Assembly (NCBI RefSeq): GCF_030269905.1
Contig: NZ_BSVC01000003.1
Span: forward strand, 553,356 to 617,355
Reading direction: 5' to 3'
Source of the DNA: Pelosinus sp. IPA-1
Lineage (GTDB): Bacteria; Bacillota; Negativicutes; DSM-13327
DNA length: 64,000 bases
Position 1 is the stretch's first letter. Every line of letters begins with the position of its first letter. The notes under the pieces were generated by a model. That model did no database searches and had not been told where the DNA came from. It was given only the letters and a program-made list of their open reading frames with translations. Both the position numbers and the translations under genes were made by a program. Shown here one piece after another: positions 56,619-64,000 of this stretch.

Positions 56619-57729
56619 TCTAGAAGTAAAAAAACATATGTCTGCAGGGCAGTTGGCAATTGTAGTATTTGTAACTTGTATAGGTGCTCAAATTATGCTG
56701 ACGCCTCGTGGTCTAATTGCCGAAGTTAAAAATGGTGCATGGATCAGTGTCCTATTGGGGGGAATGTTTTTTTACACCGCTACTTATTTTATGCTAAGGC
56801 TGGGAAAGCAGTATCCGGATGAGACCATAGTAGAATATGCGCCAAGAATTTTTGGGCGTATTGGCGGCGGCATTGTAATTTTCTGGTTCAATTTGCTATT
56901 TTATATGCAGGTTATCACAATATTCTATGGTGTAGGTAGAATTATAACCTTCTATATGTTTGATAGAACGCCACCCGAGGTAGTAGTTTTGGCTTTATTG
57001 GTAGTATGTACCTATTGTGCATTGCAAGATTGGGGAACAATTCTGCGTATACAGCAGTTTTTATTTGTAATTGCTTATAGCATATTAATTTTGGTTTGGT
57101 TAACTAGTATCTTAAATTTTCAGCCAGAGAATATGTTGCCCTTATGGCCATTAGATATAAAGGGAGTGACTTTGGGGAGCTTTACCACATGGGGGATGTA
57201 TAGTGGGTATGAGTGTGTACTCTTATTACTTCCTTTAGTCTATCGAAAAGTGAGCCTTGCTAAATTAGCTAAAACGGTTGGCGTGGCTTTTGTAGGGCTT
57301 AGTATCGTATTTATGCTTATCATTGTGCTTACCATTGGAGTATTAACGGTGGAAGATGCCAAGAATTTGCCGTTCCCATCTCTAATTGTCATTCGTAGTG
57401 TGGAATTGCCAGGTACATTTTTGGAACGTTTGGAAAATTATTTACTAGTAACCTGGATACCTGTCGTATTTGATACCTTGGCAGCGATGATGTTTTTTAT
57501 GGCGGAAGTATGTATGCGGCAGTGGCGGCATGCTGATCATCGCCCAATTCTATTAATGTTGGTACCAATAATCTACATAGGCGCTATGTTAATTGATACT
57601 CCGCAAGTAAATGAAATACTGGGGAAATTTACAATGTGGCTAGGTTTATCATTTTCTTTCGGCGTCGTGCCCACGGCTCTTCTGCTTACTTGGTGGAAAA
57701 AAAGTAAGGTAGGTAAGGACTGTGGCTAA
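56611..57729 (+). CDS. gerKB: Spore germinant receptor B subunit (GerKB-like), receptor 2
   Basis: A 372-residue GerB-family permease-like protein with about ten helices (SAGQLAIVVFVTCIGAQIML at the start). The start is uncertain: ATG 56611 touches GGTGAGGAGG, so the real initiation may use that ATG with an upstream GAGG, or the ATG at 56638. The gene overlaps the A subunit end and its own stop overlaps the C subunit start. Confidence 0.87.
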   Translation: MANLEVKKHMSAGQLAIVVFVTCIGAQIMLTPRGLIAEVKNGAWISVLLGGMFFYTATYFMLRLGKQYPDETIVEYAPRIFGRIGGGIVIFWFNLLFYMQVITIFYGVGRIITFYMFDRTPPEVVVLALLVVCTYCALQDWGTILRIQQFLFVIAYSILILVWLTSILNFQPENMLPLWPLDIKGVTLGSFTTWGMYSGYECVLLLLPLVYRKVSLAKLAKTVGVAFVGLSIVFMLIIVLTIGVLTVEDAKNLPFPSLIVIRSVELPGTFLERLENYLLVTWIPVVFDTLAAMMFFMAEVCMRQWRHADHRPILLMLVPIIYIGAMLIDTPQVNEILGKFTMWLGLSFSFGVVPTALLLTWWKKSKVGKDCG

Positions 57730-58897
57730 AAAGAAGTGGATTGCTTGTGTACTAATACTTTTTGTATGTATTATGATCTCTGGTTGTTGGGATATGCGAG
57801 AATTACAGGACCGCAATTTTGTATTAGCAGTGGCAATTGATAAGGCAGATGACGTGAAAGAAGTAGAAACCTTTGTACAACCCCATGGTAGCAAACGCTA
57901 TCGAGTGAGTTTACAGATATTAAAGTTAGCTGCAGGTGCAGAGCAAAAGGACGAATCTAGGACTTTTATCAAATCCAATACAGGTGAGTCTATGTTTGAG
58001 ATGATTCGAGACATGTTAGGCCAAAGTAGCAAGTCTCTCTGGTTTGAACATTTACAAGTGCTTATTATTAGTGATGCAGTGTTAAAAGAAGTAGACTTAG
58101 GAGAAATTCTGGATTTTTTTAAACGGGATTCGGAAATGCGCTCTCGGATTAAAGTCTATGTTACGTCTGGGAAGGCTCGCCCCATAATTGAATTCAGCCC
58201 TCCATCAAAGGAACCTGGTGGTGTCTTTTTAGCCAATCTTAGTCGCCTGCATCTTAAAAACCTTCATGTTACCGCATCACGGACTGATCTTGGTTATACG
58301 GTTCAGCATTTAGATAATAAAAGCGATGTTATTTTGCCGCGAATCGAAATGGTTGATAAAGTGGTAAAGCTAGGCGGTTCTGCTGTATTTAAAAAGGATA
58401 GGTTTATTGGTTATGTAGATGAGTATGCTGTAGCAGGTTCTAAAATGATGTTAGGCACGGAAAAGTCAGCTGTTGTTACAATTGATTCGCCTAAAACCCC
58501 TGGGCATCAAATTGTTTTTGAGCTTTTTCGTCATGATACAACGCTAACACCTCACGTGGAAAATGGATCCATTTATTTCACCGATGATATTACTATGTAT
58601 GGAAATATTGGAGAAATTCAAGGTGATATTAATGTAAATGATGCAATGGACCCAGAATATCTCCGAATACTGGAAGTAGCTTTTGCGGAAGAAATTAAGC
58701 GAAATATTTACTATACAGAAAAGGTTTTAAAAAAAGAAATGAAGGTAGATGCTGTCGGCAGGTTTGCCAGCAAATTAAAGGCCCATGAGCCGGAAACTTG
58801 GGAGCAAGTAAAAGACCAATGGGATGAGCTATATCCTACCATTCCCTTATATGTTTCTGTTAATGTAACAATAAGAAATATTGGTAGCCATAAGTAG
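57722..58897 (+). CDS. gerKC: Spore germinant receptor C subunit (GerKC-like lipoprotein), receptor 2, first copy
   Basis: A 391-residue lipoprotein with the classic GerC start: lipobox ISGC followed by WDMRELQDRNFVLAVAIDKADD. Later ESMFEMIRDMLGQSSKSLWFEH and the KEPGGVFLANL segment match the family. GTG start at 57722 overlaps the B subunit gene by 8 bp. It is followed by a second, closely related GerC gene. Confidence 0.9.
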   Translation: MAKKKWIACVLILFVCIMISGCWDMRELQDRNFVLAVAIDKADDVKEVETFVQPHGSKRYRVSLQILKLAAGAEQKDESRTFIKSNTGESMFEMIRDMLGQSSKSLWFEHLQVLIISDAVLKEVDLGEILDFFKRDSEMRSRIKVYVTSGKARPIIEFSPPSKEPGGVFLANLSRLHLKNLHVTASRTDLGYTVQHLDNKSDVILPRIEMVDKVVKLGGSAVFKKDRFIGYVDEYAVAGSKMMLGTEKSAVVTIDSPKTPGHQIVFELFRHDTTLTPHVENGSIYFTDDITMYGNIGEIQGDINVNDAMDPEYLRILEVAFAEEIKRNIYYTEKVLKKEMKVDAVGRFASKLKAHEPETWEQVKDQWDELYPTIPLYVSVNVTIRNIGSHK

Positions 58898-58961
58898 GGT
58901 GTATAAGTAAATGGCTCATTGGGATTATCTGTAGCAAGCCTATGCTGTGGAGGTGGTGGAT

Positions 58962-60206
58962 TTGTTATCTTATTTAGGACATTCTACAATTAGTAAATGG
59001 TGTAAGGTTTGTTTAGGATGCATTTTTACTATTACGATCAGTATGTTTATTGGCGGTTGTTGGGATCAAAAGGAACTGCAGGAAAGACATTTTGTGTTGG
59101 CGGTGGGCATTGATAAAGCGGATGAGGGGGAAGACGCAAAGCAGGAAAAAGATAAAAAGTCTCTTGAAAGCTTTATACAGCCTCATGGTGATAAGCTCTA
59201 CCGTCTTAGTTTCCAAATACTACAGCTAACACCTGCAAGTAGCGGTGGCGAGGGAGGAAGAAAAGCGTCAGTATCAACTTATGTTATTTCCAGTACGGGT
59301 GAGTCTATGTTTGAAATGCTGAGGGATATGTTAGGACAAGTAAGTAAAGGCTTTTGGTTTGAACACATTCAGGCCATTGTCATTAGCGAAGAAGCTGTCA
59401 AGCAGGAGGGATTACAGCCTATAATTGATCTATTCCGCAGGGATACGGAAATGCGCTGGTTAATAAAACCTCTAATTACTTCCGGTAAGGCGAAAAAACT
59501 TTTAGAGTTTAAGCCTCCTAGCGGTGAGCCAGGAGGGCTATTTTTGGCCCGTAGCCTACATTTATACAAGAAAAATCCTCATATGCCAGGTTGGAATTCA
59601 GGTTTAGGAGAAACTTCACAAGCAATTGATAATAAAAAAACAGTGCAGATAAGTCGGGTTGAGTTGGAAGGGGATATGATAAAGCTAGGTGGAACAGCTT
59701 TATTTAAGGAAGGTAAATTTGTTGGGTATATAGATGAGTATGCTACTAAGGGAACGGCCTTTTTTAGTGCCTCAGAAAAGTCGGCTATTATTACGATTGA
59801 ATGCCCTGACCATCCAGGAAAGATACTTGCTTTTGAGCTTTTTCTCCATGAGACAAAGCTCACTCCCCATATCAACGGAGAGGAGATTTACTTTACCCTG
59901 GACATTAGGATGAAAGGTAATCTTGGTGAAAACCAATGTGGGGATCATTTTGATGCAATGGACGAGGAAGAACTTCATAAAGTTGAGATATTAGTAGCAG
60001 AGGAAGTAAAACATAATATATTATATGCTTTTCATAGTTACCAGCATCTACAAACCGATCCAGGAGATTTTGCGGGTAAACTAAAAGCACATCAGCCATT
60101 AGCCTGGGAACGAGTAAAAGAGCATTGGAATGAAGAACAATTCCCCAATATTTCCTTAATACCTTCTGTTAATGTGATAATAGAGAATATAGGGGGACAC
60201 AAATAA
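58962..60206 (+). CDS. gerKC: Spore germinant receptor C subunit (GerKC-like lipoprotein), receptor 2, second copy
   Basis: A 414-residue GerC lipoprotein, lipobox FIGGC followed by WDQKELQERHFVLAVGIDKAD. It aligns along its length with the preceding GerC gene (shared TGESMFEMLRDMLGQ, DTEMRWLIKPLITSGKA, YIDEYATKG), so it is a tandem duplicate that has diverged. The TTG start at 58962 gives 5 nt from GGAGGTGG; the frame is open from GTG 58947 but that overlaps the site. It may offer an alternative C subunit. A weak terminator (60207-60234) follows. Confidence 0.88.
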   Translation: MLSYLGHSTISKWCKVCLGCIFTITISMFIGGCWDQKELQERHFVLAVGIDKADEGEDAKQEKDKKSLESFIQPHGDKLYRLSFQILQLTPASSGGEGGRKASVSTYVISSTGESMFEMLRDMLGQVSKGFWFEHIQAIVISEEAVKQEGLQPIIDLFRRDTEMRWLIKPLITSGKAKKLLEFKPPSGEPGGLFLARSLHLYKKNPHMPGWNSGLGETSQAIDNKKTVQISRVELEGDMIKLGGTALFKEGKFVGYIDEYATKGTAFFSASEKSAIITIECPDHPGKILAFELFLHETKLTPHINGEEIYFTLDIRMKGNLGENQCGDHFDAMDEEELHKVEILVAEEVKHNILYAFHSYQHLQTDPGDFAGKLKAHQPLAWERVKEHWNEEQFPNISLIPSVNVIIENIGGHK

Positions 60207-60235
60207 AAGCAGGCCGTTGCCTGCTTACGTTTCTC

Positions 60236-60478
60236 TTACCCCATAACCATACTGAACAACCAGAAAAAGATACCAGCAGCAGTATAACCTATGGCTGTTT
60301 TATAGGCAAGGTTGGCTTCACGTCCCCTTGCATTGTGTTTTGCTAAAATATTACCAAGATGCCATGATCCTCCAGCAGTGGTAAAGAAAACTAGTAAAAC
60401 CCAGATTGTAGTTTTGTGGACAATTTCATAAGACACTCTTTGCCAAAGGTGATAAAGTGTGGATTGCTCTATGATCAT
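60236..60478 (-). CDS. Small membrane protein of unknown function
   Basis: An 80-residue protein that I do not recognise. It has two hydrophobic helices (residues 23-38 and 60-79) separated by a basic loop (KHNARGREANLAYK). A clean AAGGAG ribosome binding site precedes the ATG on the minus strand, which supports a real gene. It is convergent with the second ger operon and divergent from yabP. Confidence 0.6.
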   Translation of the reverse strand: MIIEQSTLYHLWQRVSYEIVHKTTIWVLLVFFTTAGGSWHLGNILAKHNARGREANLAYKTAIGYTAAGIFFWLFSMVMG

Positions 60479-60596
60479 AAAAAAATGCTCCTTTTACTGA
60501 GGAATTATTTTTAGTATACCCAAATTATTCTAATGTACTATTTCTCGAATAGGGGTCATATACATGGAGTAGTTAGCATAAAGGAGGATTCTTTCT

Positions 60597-60878
60597 ATGG
60601 GGATCGATGATAAAACACCTACATGGCGTCACCAAATACTTTTAGTTGACCGTGAGGAAATAACAATTGATGGTGTTAGCAGCTTGGGAAGTTACGACGA
60701 AAAAGAAGTCATTATGGAAACAGAACAGGGGTTATTGCTGATAAAAGGGGAAGGGCTTAATATTAAACAGCTAAATCTAGATAAGGGTAATATTGTGGTG
60801 GATGGCGTAATTAAAAGTCTTTCTTATGACGATTCTTCTCATGCGAAGAAAGGATTGTTAGAACGGTTCTTAAAATAA
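60597..60878 (+). CDS. yabP: Sporulation protein YabP
   Basis: A 93-residue soluble sporulation protein of the YabP/YqfC family, needed in Bacillus together with YabQ for spore cortex formation. Family features are HQILLVDREEITIDGVSSLGSYDEKEV and the GEGLNIKQLNLDKGNIVVDG stretch. ATG follows AAAGGAGG. In Bacillus yabQ is next; here a repeat and a lytic transglycosylase gene lie in between. No convincing SigE promoter was found. Confidence 0.88.
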   Translation: MGIDDKTPTWRHQILLVDREEITIDGVSSLGSYDEKEVIMETEQGLLLIKGEGLNIKQLNLDKGNIVVDGVIKSLSYDDSSHAKKGLLERFLK

Positions 60879-60906
60879 AAAAACATCCTTAGTAACTTTT
60901 AAGGAT

Positions 60907-60935
60907 CTTGGCTTGGCGCAAGCCAAGTTTTCTTT
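60907..60935 (+). terminator. Terminator after yabP
   Basis: CTTGGCTT / AAGCCAAG stem with a 5-nt loop, then TTTTCTTT; a second small hairpin (ATCCTTA / TAAGGAT) lies just before. Family B copy 3 starts at the end of the T-run. Confidence 0.7.
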
Positions 60936-61034
60936 ACGGAATCAGAAAGTATAACACTTTCTTAATTCCAAGTAAGAACGACTAAGGCTTCTGCCTGCGT
61001 CTGAGGACTTGGCAGAAGCCAAGTCTTTTCTTAT
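60936..61034 (+). repeat. Family B repeat, copy 3
   Basis: Nearly identical to the copies at 1987 and 48986. It ends 59 bp before the start codon of the lytic transglycosylase gene, and the open frame of that gene extends into it (TTG at 61009). Confidence 0.87.
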
Positions 61035-61092
61035 TACGAAAAAAATCTTTATTATCAATGATTCGTCCAGTTCTTATGAAAGGAGTACTGTC

Positions 61093-61827
61093 TTGCGGCG
61101 ACGATTATTGATGGTGTGGCGTGTTGGTTTGATTGTTTTGGTGCTGGAATTCGCGATTTATACCTTAGTAGGCTACCTAAATCTAGGTAATCATAGTCTA
61201 GTATGGGAGAAATTTAATGAGAAAGCCTACACCATAGCAGATGTTGATAGTAAAATACCTTACGCACAAAATATCAATCGTCATGCCCGCCAAGTTGGGA
61301 TTAATGCACAGGTAATTGCTAGCTTGATTCAAGCGGAGAGTTCCTTTCAACCTCGCGCTCAATCAACAGCAGGGGCTTATGGTTTAATGCAAATTACGCC
61401 TGGAACGTGGCGGCAGATCAATCAAGAAAGTAAGGTATGCGTTGGTCGCCATCCAGGGGAGTGTAGTTCGGAGTGCTATTATAACGAAGAACTTAATATT
61501 AGTATTGGCACTGTATACCTCAGTCAATTACTAAATAAATACAAAGGAAATATGGTATTGGCTTTAGCTGCCTATAATGCGGGTCCGGGAGCTGTGGATA
61601 AGTATGGTGGTATACCTCCCTATGAGGAAACGATTAACTATACTAAACGGGTGATTGACAACTGGTATGAGTTAAGTGGTTATCCGCTACCTAGTTCTAT
61701 TTTCTCATTAACACAGTGGGAGAATGTACATAAACTCATAGGTTGGTGTTTTATTGCTACAATCCTAGGATTATTGTGGGTAGCGAGAGGTTTATATAGA
61801 TATCATCATTCGTGGCGCTGGGGGTGA
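61093..61827 (+). CDS. Lytic transglycosylase (SLT domain) inside the yab cluster
   Basis: A 244-residue membrane protein: one N-terminal helix (about 8-28), an SLT/GH23 domain at about 65-190 with catalytic Glu in IQAESSF, then GAYGLMQITPGTW and ALAAYNAGPGAV, and a second hydrophobic helix near the C-terminus. Two or three extra cysteines (CVGRHPGECSSEC) could form disulfides. It would cleave peptidoglycan glycan strands. TTG start at 61093 behind AAAGGAG; the longer frame from 61009 begins inside family B copy 3. yabQ follows 4 bp later, so the two are cotranscribed. Confidence 0.85.
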   Translation: MRRRLLMVWRVGLIVLVLEFAIYTLVGYLNLGNHSLVWEKFNEKAYTIADVDSKIPYAQNINRHARQVGINAQVIASLIQAESSFQPRAQSTAGAYGLMQITPGTWRQINQESKVCVGRHPGECSSECYYNEELNISIGTVYLSQLLNKYKGNMVLALAAYNAGPGAVDKYGGIPPYEETINYTKRVIDNWYELSGYPLPSSIFSLTQWENVHKLIGWCFIATILGLLWVARGLYRYHHSWRWG

Positions 61828-61831
61828 AGCA

Positions 61832-62302
61832 GTGCAATTTAATAGTCAGGTTATCACTTTTCTAATTACGATTGCCACTGGTATTTTATTAGGAGTGTTA
61901 TTTGATGGTTATCGGGTTCTGCGTGGTACTTTTAGACCCAAAGTACTGACGACCTGGTTTACTGACTTATTATACTGGTTACTAGCGACAGTGATTGTAT
62001 TTCTTGCTTTAGTAATAAGTAATTGGGGAGAACTTAGGTTCTATGTATTTCTGGGAATTATAAGTGGTGTAGTTTTCTATTATCGATTATTAAGCCTATA
62101 TACGATTCGTTTATTTTCAGTTGTAATTAAGTTGATTAAAAAGACTACCATACTTGTTAAAAGAATTTTTATGGTACTAATCATTAAGCCCGTTTTATTG
62201 TGCATGAAAATAATAGGCTGGCCTTTTAAATTCACGAATCGAAAGATGAGGACCTGGTATCGTAAAAAGTATCCAAAACCACCGATTGATGAGAAAAAAT
62301 AG
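61832..62302 (+). CDS. yabQ: Sporulation protein YabQ
   Basis: A 156-residue membrane protein with three or more helices and a very basic tail. YabQ localises to the forespore membrane and is needed for cortex formation. Typical parts are ITIATGILLGVLFDGYRVLRG and FTDLLYWLLATVIVF. GTG start behind GGGGGTGAAG. It is 4 bp after the lytic transglycosylase gene and before divIC, as expected for the yab cluster. Confidence 0.87.
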   Translation: MQFNSQVITFLITIATGILLGVLFDGYRVLRGTFRPKVLTTWFTDLLYWLLATVIVFLALVISNWGELRFYVFLGIISGVVFYYRLLSLYTIRLFSVVIKLIKKTTILVKRIFMVLIIKPVLLCMKIIGWPFKFTNRKMRTWYRKKYPKPPIDEKK

Positions 62303-62391
62303 AAAAGAGATTATAAAAAAGAGGAATGCACCATCAAGTTGACGAATAAACATACTTCAGATGCAATATTTTTTAGATGGTGGTGTGGTCA

Positions 62392-62685
62392 ATGCAAGGG
62401 CGGCATAAGTATCGAGTTAAATGGTTTAAGTTATTTATCCTAGTACTTGGAGGATATTTTTTATTTTTGACGGTTAGCCAACAGAGTCAGCTAGCTTCTA
62501 TTCGCCATGAGACCGAAAGTACACGTATGCAACTCGAACAATTACAACAAACGAATGCGGCGCTAAAAGGGGAACGTAATGCGTTGCAGGATTCCAAATA
62601 CGTGGAGAAAATAGCGCGGGAAGAACTTGGTTTAGTAAAACCGGGAGAGATTCCTTTCATTACAACAGAAAAAAATAATTTGTAG
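62392..62685 (+). CDS. divIC: Septum formation initiator DivIC
   Basis: A 97-residue bitopic protein of the DivIC/FtsB family: short basic cytoplasmic N-terminus, one helix (about 13-29), then a coiled coil (STRMQLEQLQQTNAALKGER) and the conserved end EKIAREELGLVKPGE. DivIC works with FtsL and DivIB at the division site. ATG 62392 is preferred for GGTGGTG upstream; in-frame ATG 62377 has no site. Confidence 0.88.
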   Translation: MQGRHKYRVKWFKLFILVLGGYFLFLTVSQQSQLASIRHETESTRMQLEQLQQTNAALKGERNALQDSKYVEKIAREELGLVKPGEIPFITTEKNNL

Positions 62686-62692
62686 CGGCTTT

Positions 62693-62724
62693 CCTTGACA
62701 CCTTTTCGGTGTCAAGGTTATAAT
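62693..62724 (+). promoter_or_regulatory. Consensus SigA promoter embedded in an inverted repeat (yabR)
   Basis: TTGACA (62695-62700), 18-bp spacer, TATAAT (62719-62724). The -35 and spacer lie inside a perfect 10-bp inverted repeat CCTTGACACC / GGTGTCAAGG (62693-62702, 62708-62717) with a 5-nt loop. Confidence 0.75.
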
Positions 62725-62767
62725 ATGGATGAAAAACATAGTTTTTTAAGGGGGAAGTTTGATTAGT

Positions 62768-63199
62768 ATGTCCATTGAAGTTGGCAGTGTGGTTGAGGGC
62801 GTTGTGACAGGTATTACAAATTTCGGAGCATTTGTAGAGCTGCCTGGAGGAAAAGTAGGTTTAATTCATATCTCAGAAGTTGCTGATGTATATGTTCGCG
62901 ATGTGAAGGATTTCCTTAAAGAGCAAGATCCAGTAAAAGTTAAGGTTTTGTCAGTTGATGAACGTGGGAAAATTGGGTTGTCTATTAAGCAGCTTCAACC
63001 ACCAAGTCCAAGTCCAGCTCCTAATCCTATTCCAAGGAGAGCACCAGCCAATGATAATCGGCGTTTTGGTAAAGTAAATGCGCCGTCCTTTGAAGACAAG
63101 TTGACTAAATTCTTAAAAGACAGCGATGAGCGTCTTGGAGATTTAAAACGTAATACAGAATCCAAACGTGGCGGACGTGGCGCTGCTCGTTCTCAATGA
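62768..63199 (+). CDS. yabR: S1 RNA-binding domain protein YabR
   Basis: A 143-residue protein with one N-terminal S1 domain (GSVVEGVVTGITNFGAFVELPG to GLSIKQLQP) and a Pro-rich, basic tail ending GGRGAARSQ. YabR/YugI-type proteins bind RNA or ribosomes. ATG 62768 is taken as start; TTG 62759 in the same frame is too near GGGGGAAG. Own consensus promoter and terminator. Position between divIC and spoIIE is as in Bacillus. Confidence 0.88.
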   Translation: MSIEVGSVVEGVVTGITNFGAFVELPGGKVGLIHISEVADVYVRDVKDFLKEQDPVKVKVLSVDERGKIGLSIKQLQPPSPSPAPNPIPRRAPANDNRRFGKVNAPSFEDKLTKFLKDSDERLGDLKRNTESKRGGRGAARSQ

Positions 63200-63207
63200 T
63201 GGTTCAT

Positions 63208-63236
63208 CAGAGCATTTCTTAATGAAATGCTCTTTT
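63208..63236 (+). terminator. Intrinsic terminator of yabR
   Basis: Stem AGAGCATTTC / GAAATGCTCT with a 5-nt loop, then TTTTT. Family A copy 8 follows within 4 bp. Confidence 0.87.
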
Positions 63237-63239
63237 TGA

Positions 63240-63474
63240 TTTATCCGATGACTAAACCGCTCTAAGACTCCCATCTTCATCTCGTTAACAGCCTGTAATA
63301 TCCTGCCCTCTGGTCCGGGTAACAGTCTGTAAACTCGAAGTAAGTTCGCTCTAAGGGTCTCCGGACCCAAGGCTCACTTATATAAGTGGGAGTTAAGAGC
63401 GGCTAAGTCCCTGGATAAGTGCGACTAAGATTCAGATGAAGTTAAAACTCCATCTGAATCAAGTCTTCTTTATA
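63240..63474 (-). repeat. Family A repeat, copy 8 (long form, inverted)
   Basis: The most complete long form, in reverse orientation: outer arms, the central module (about 63282-63377) with GGGTCTCCGGACCC and CTCGTTAACAG / CTGTAAACTCG dyads, and a clean hairpin 1 ending AAGTCTTCTTTATA. Confidence 0.88.
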
Positions 63475-63544
63475 AGGACTTTTGTAAGAATAGTTTTAGT
63501 AAATTTTCTGTGTGACTCGACAAAAAAATAAGCTTTCTTAAAGG

Positions 63545-63583
63545 GAAAATCACCTGGCAAAGAATTTGTCAGGTGATTTTTTA
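63545..63583 (+). terminator. Orphan terminator upstream of spoIIE
   Basis: Stem AAAATCACCTG / CAGGTGATTTT with a 13-nt loop, then TT. No gene ends just before it, so it may end transcripts reading through the repeat. Confidence 0.7.
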
Positions 63584-63596
63584 AATTTTATTCTAC

Positions 63597-63680
63597 TTTT
63601 TGTCGGAATTTTTGTTTCTTACCTGACTTGTTAAGACAAAGAATGAATACCAATATATGTAAAATAATAGTACGCTCTTT
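63597..63680 (+). promoter_or_regulatory. Possible spoIIE promoter region with a 0A-box-like site
   Basis: TTTTTGTCGGAA at 63597-63608 resembles the Spo0A box (TTTGTCGAA, one or two mismatches), and TAAAAT near 63660 could be a -10. Bacillus spoIIE is a Spo0A-activated SigA promoter. The rest of the 600-bp gap holds repeat copy 8 and the orphan terminator. Confidence 0.35.
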
Positions 63681-63809
63681 TATTAAATAGATAAACAGCC
63701 TTAATACTCCCAGTCTCATAAGAGGGGAGAACTAGAATGGATAAGTCTTGTGTTTTCAAGTGGGGCGGGTTAGTGCTTACTAGTATTATATGAACAGAGG
63801 TGTCTGAAT

Positions 63810-64000
63810 ATGCCAAAAATGACAGTTGTTACTTTACCGAGTGAAATGCTAGAGGTATTCCAGCCAGTGGCAAAGAAAAAAGCAAGTCCAAGATGGTTTC
63901 CTTTGAAGGCAATTTTTCGTAAGATGTACAATAGACTCTTTTCATTGGTATATAGTGAAAATTGGTTTATGAATGTTTTGGCTTTTTTACTGGGGCGGGT
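63810..64000 (+). CDS. spoIIE: Stage II sporulation protein E, N-terminal fragment cut by window edge
   Basis: The first 63 residues of a protein that runs off the right edge. The basic cytoplasmic N-terminus and the start of the first membrane helix (NWFMNVLAFLLGR) match SpoIIE, a polytopic PP2C phosphatase that dephosphorylates SpoIIAA and so activates SigF in the forespore. The phosphatase domain is beyond the window. ATG follows AGAGGTG. Position after yabR is the standard order. Confidence 0.82.
   Translation, partial: MPKMTVVTLPSEMLEVFQPVAKKKASPRWFPLKAIFRKMYNRLFSLVYSENWFMNVLAFLLGR

Noticed and set aside
60541-60596. SigE promoter for yabP from CATATACAT
   Set aside because: No matching -35 element at the required distance.
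61009-61092. Longer start for the lytic transglycosylase
   Set aside because: The TTG at 61009 lies in family B copy 3 with no ribosome binding site; TTG 61093 follows AAAGGAG.
63480-63800. tRNA genes between yabR and spoIIE, as found in Bacillus
   Set aside because: No cloverleaf or T-loop consensus could be found; only a terminator, AT-rich spacer and a chance 18-codon frame at 63736.

Overview
The window is chromosomal DNA from a low-GC, spore-forming bacterium. The best guess is a member of the Negativicutes (Sporomusaceae, Pelosinus-like). The case rests on an extensive sporulation and germination gene set (spo0F, fin, spoVT, spoVB, yabP, yabQ, spoIIE start, two gerK-type clusters, two SpoIID-like proteins), a Bacillus/Clostridium-like core gene order, AT-rich spacers and strong AGGAGG-type ribosome binding sites. 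The genus is inference. No rRNA, tRNA, CRISPR, prophage or transposase gene was seen.

Layout. 1-4.4 kb: end of panC, panD, then a repeat-dense stretch holding a YhcH-family gene and speD, then a LysR regulator divergent from purL. 4.5-18 kb: purL, an NSS transporter, an ABC-F protein, recQ (minus), a DUF2156 gene that seems to start at ATT, a LarA-family gene and a SpoIID-like lipoprotein. 18-25 kb: a soluble chemoreceptor-like protein and the conserved run DUF1934-argS-rpoE-pyrG, then sppA-yip1. 25-32 kb: a large lipoprotein of unknown function, spo0F, a cysteine-rich protein, fsa, glpX and a LysM/M23 peptidase. 32-35 kb: accessory genes (RelA/SpoT-domain protein, MFS carrier, PrsW-like protein). 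35-43 kb: fin-mfd-spoVT-spoVB-yabN(mazG)-HU, the start of the classic yab cluster. 43-49 kb: a phosphate block (PhoP/PhoB-type regulator, pstB-phoU, PhoH2 on minus, pstC-pstA) with two 11-bp-periodic Pho-box-like arrays. 49-60 kb: two germinant receptor operons separated by a SpoIID-like lipoprotein. 60.5-64 kb: the yab cluster resumes (yabP, a lytic transglycosylase, yabQ, divIC, yabR) and the window ends inside spoIIE.

The main unexplained structure is between genes. Eight copies of a modular two-hairpin element (family A, about 110-235 bp) occur in both orientations, four of them within 2.3 kb around yhcH and speD, and several supply the stop codon of the neighbouring gene. A second roughly 100-bp element (family B, three full copies plus fragments) sits directly at the T-tract of unrelated intrinsic terminators. 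A third family consists of long inverted repeats beginning TGAACCAC. These look like small non-autonomous palindromic repeats; whatever mobilises them is not in the window.

All calls come from reading the sequence. Family assignments rest on recognised motifs and gene order, and no database search was run.
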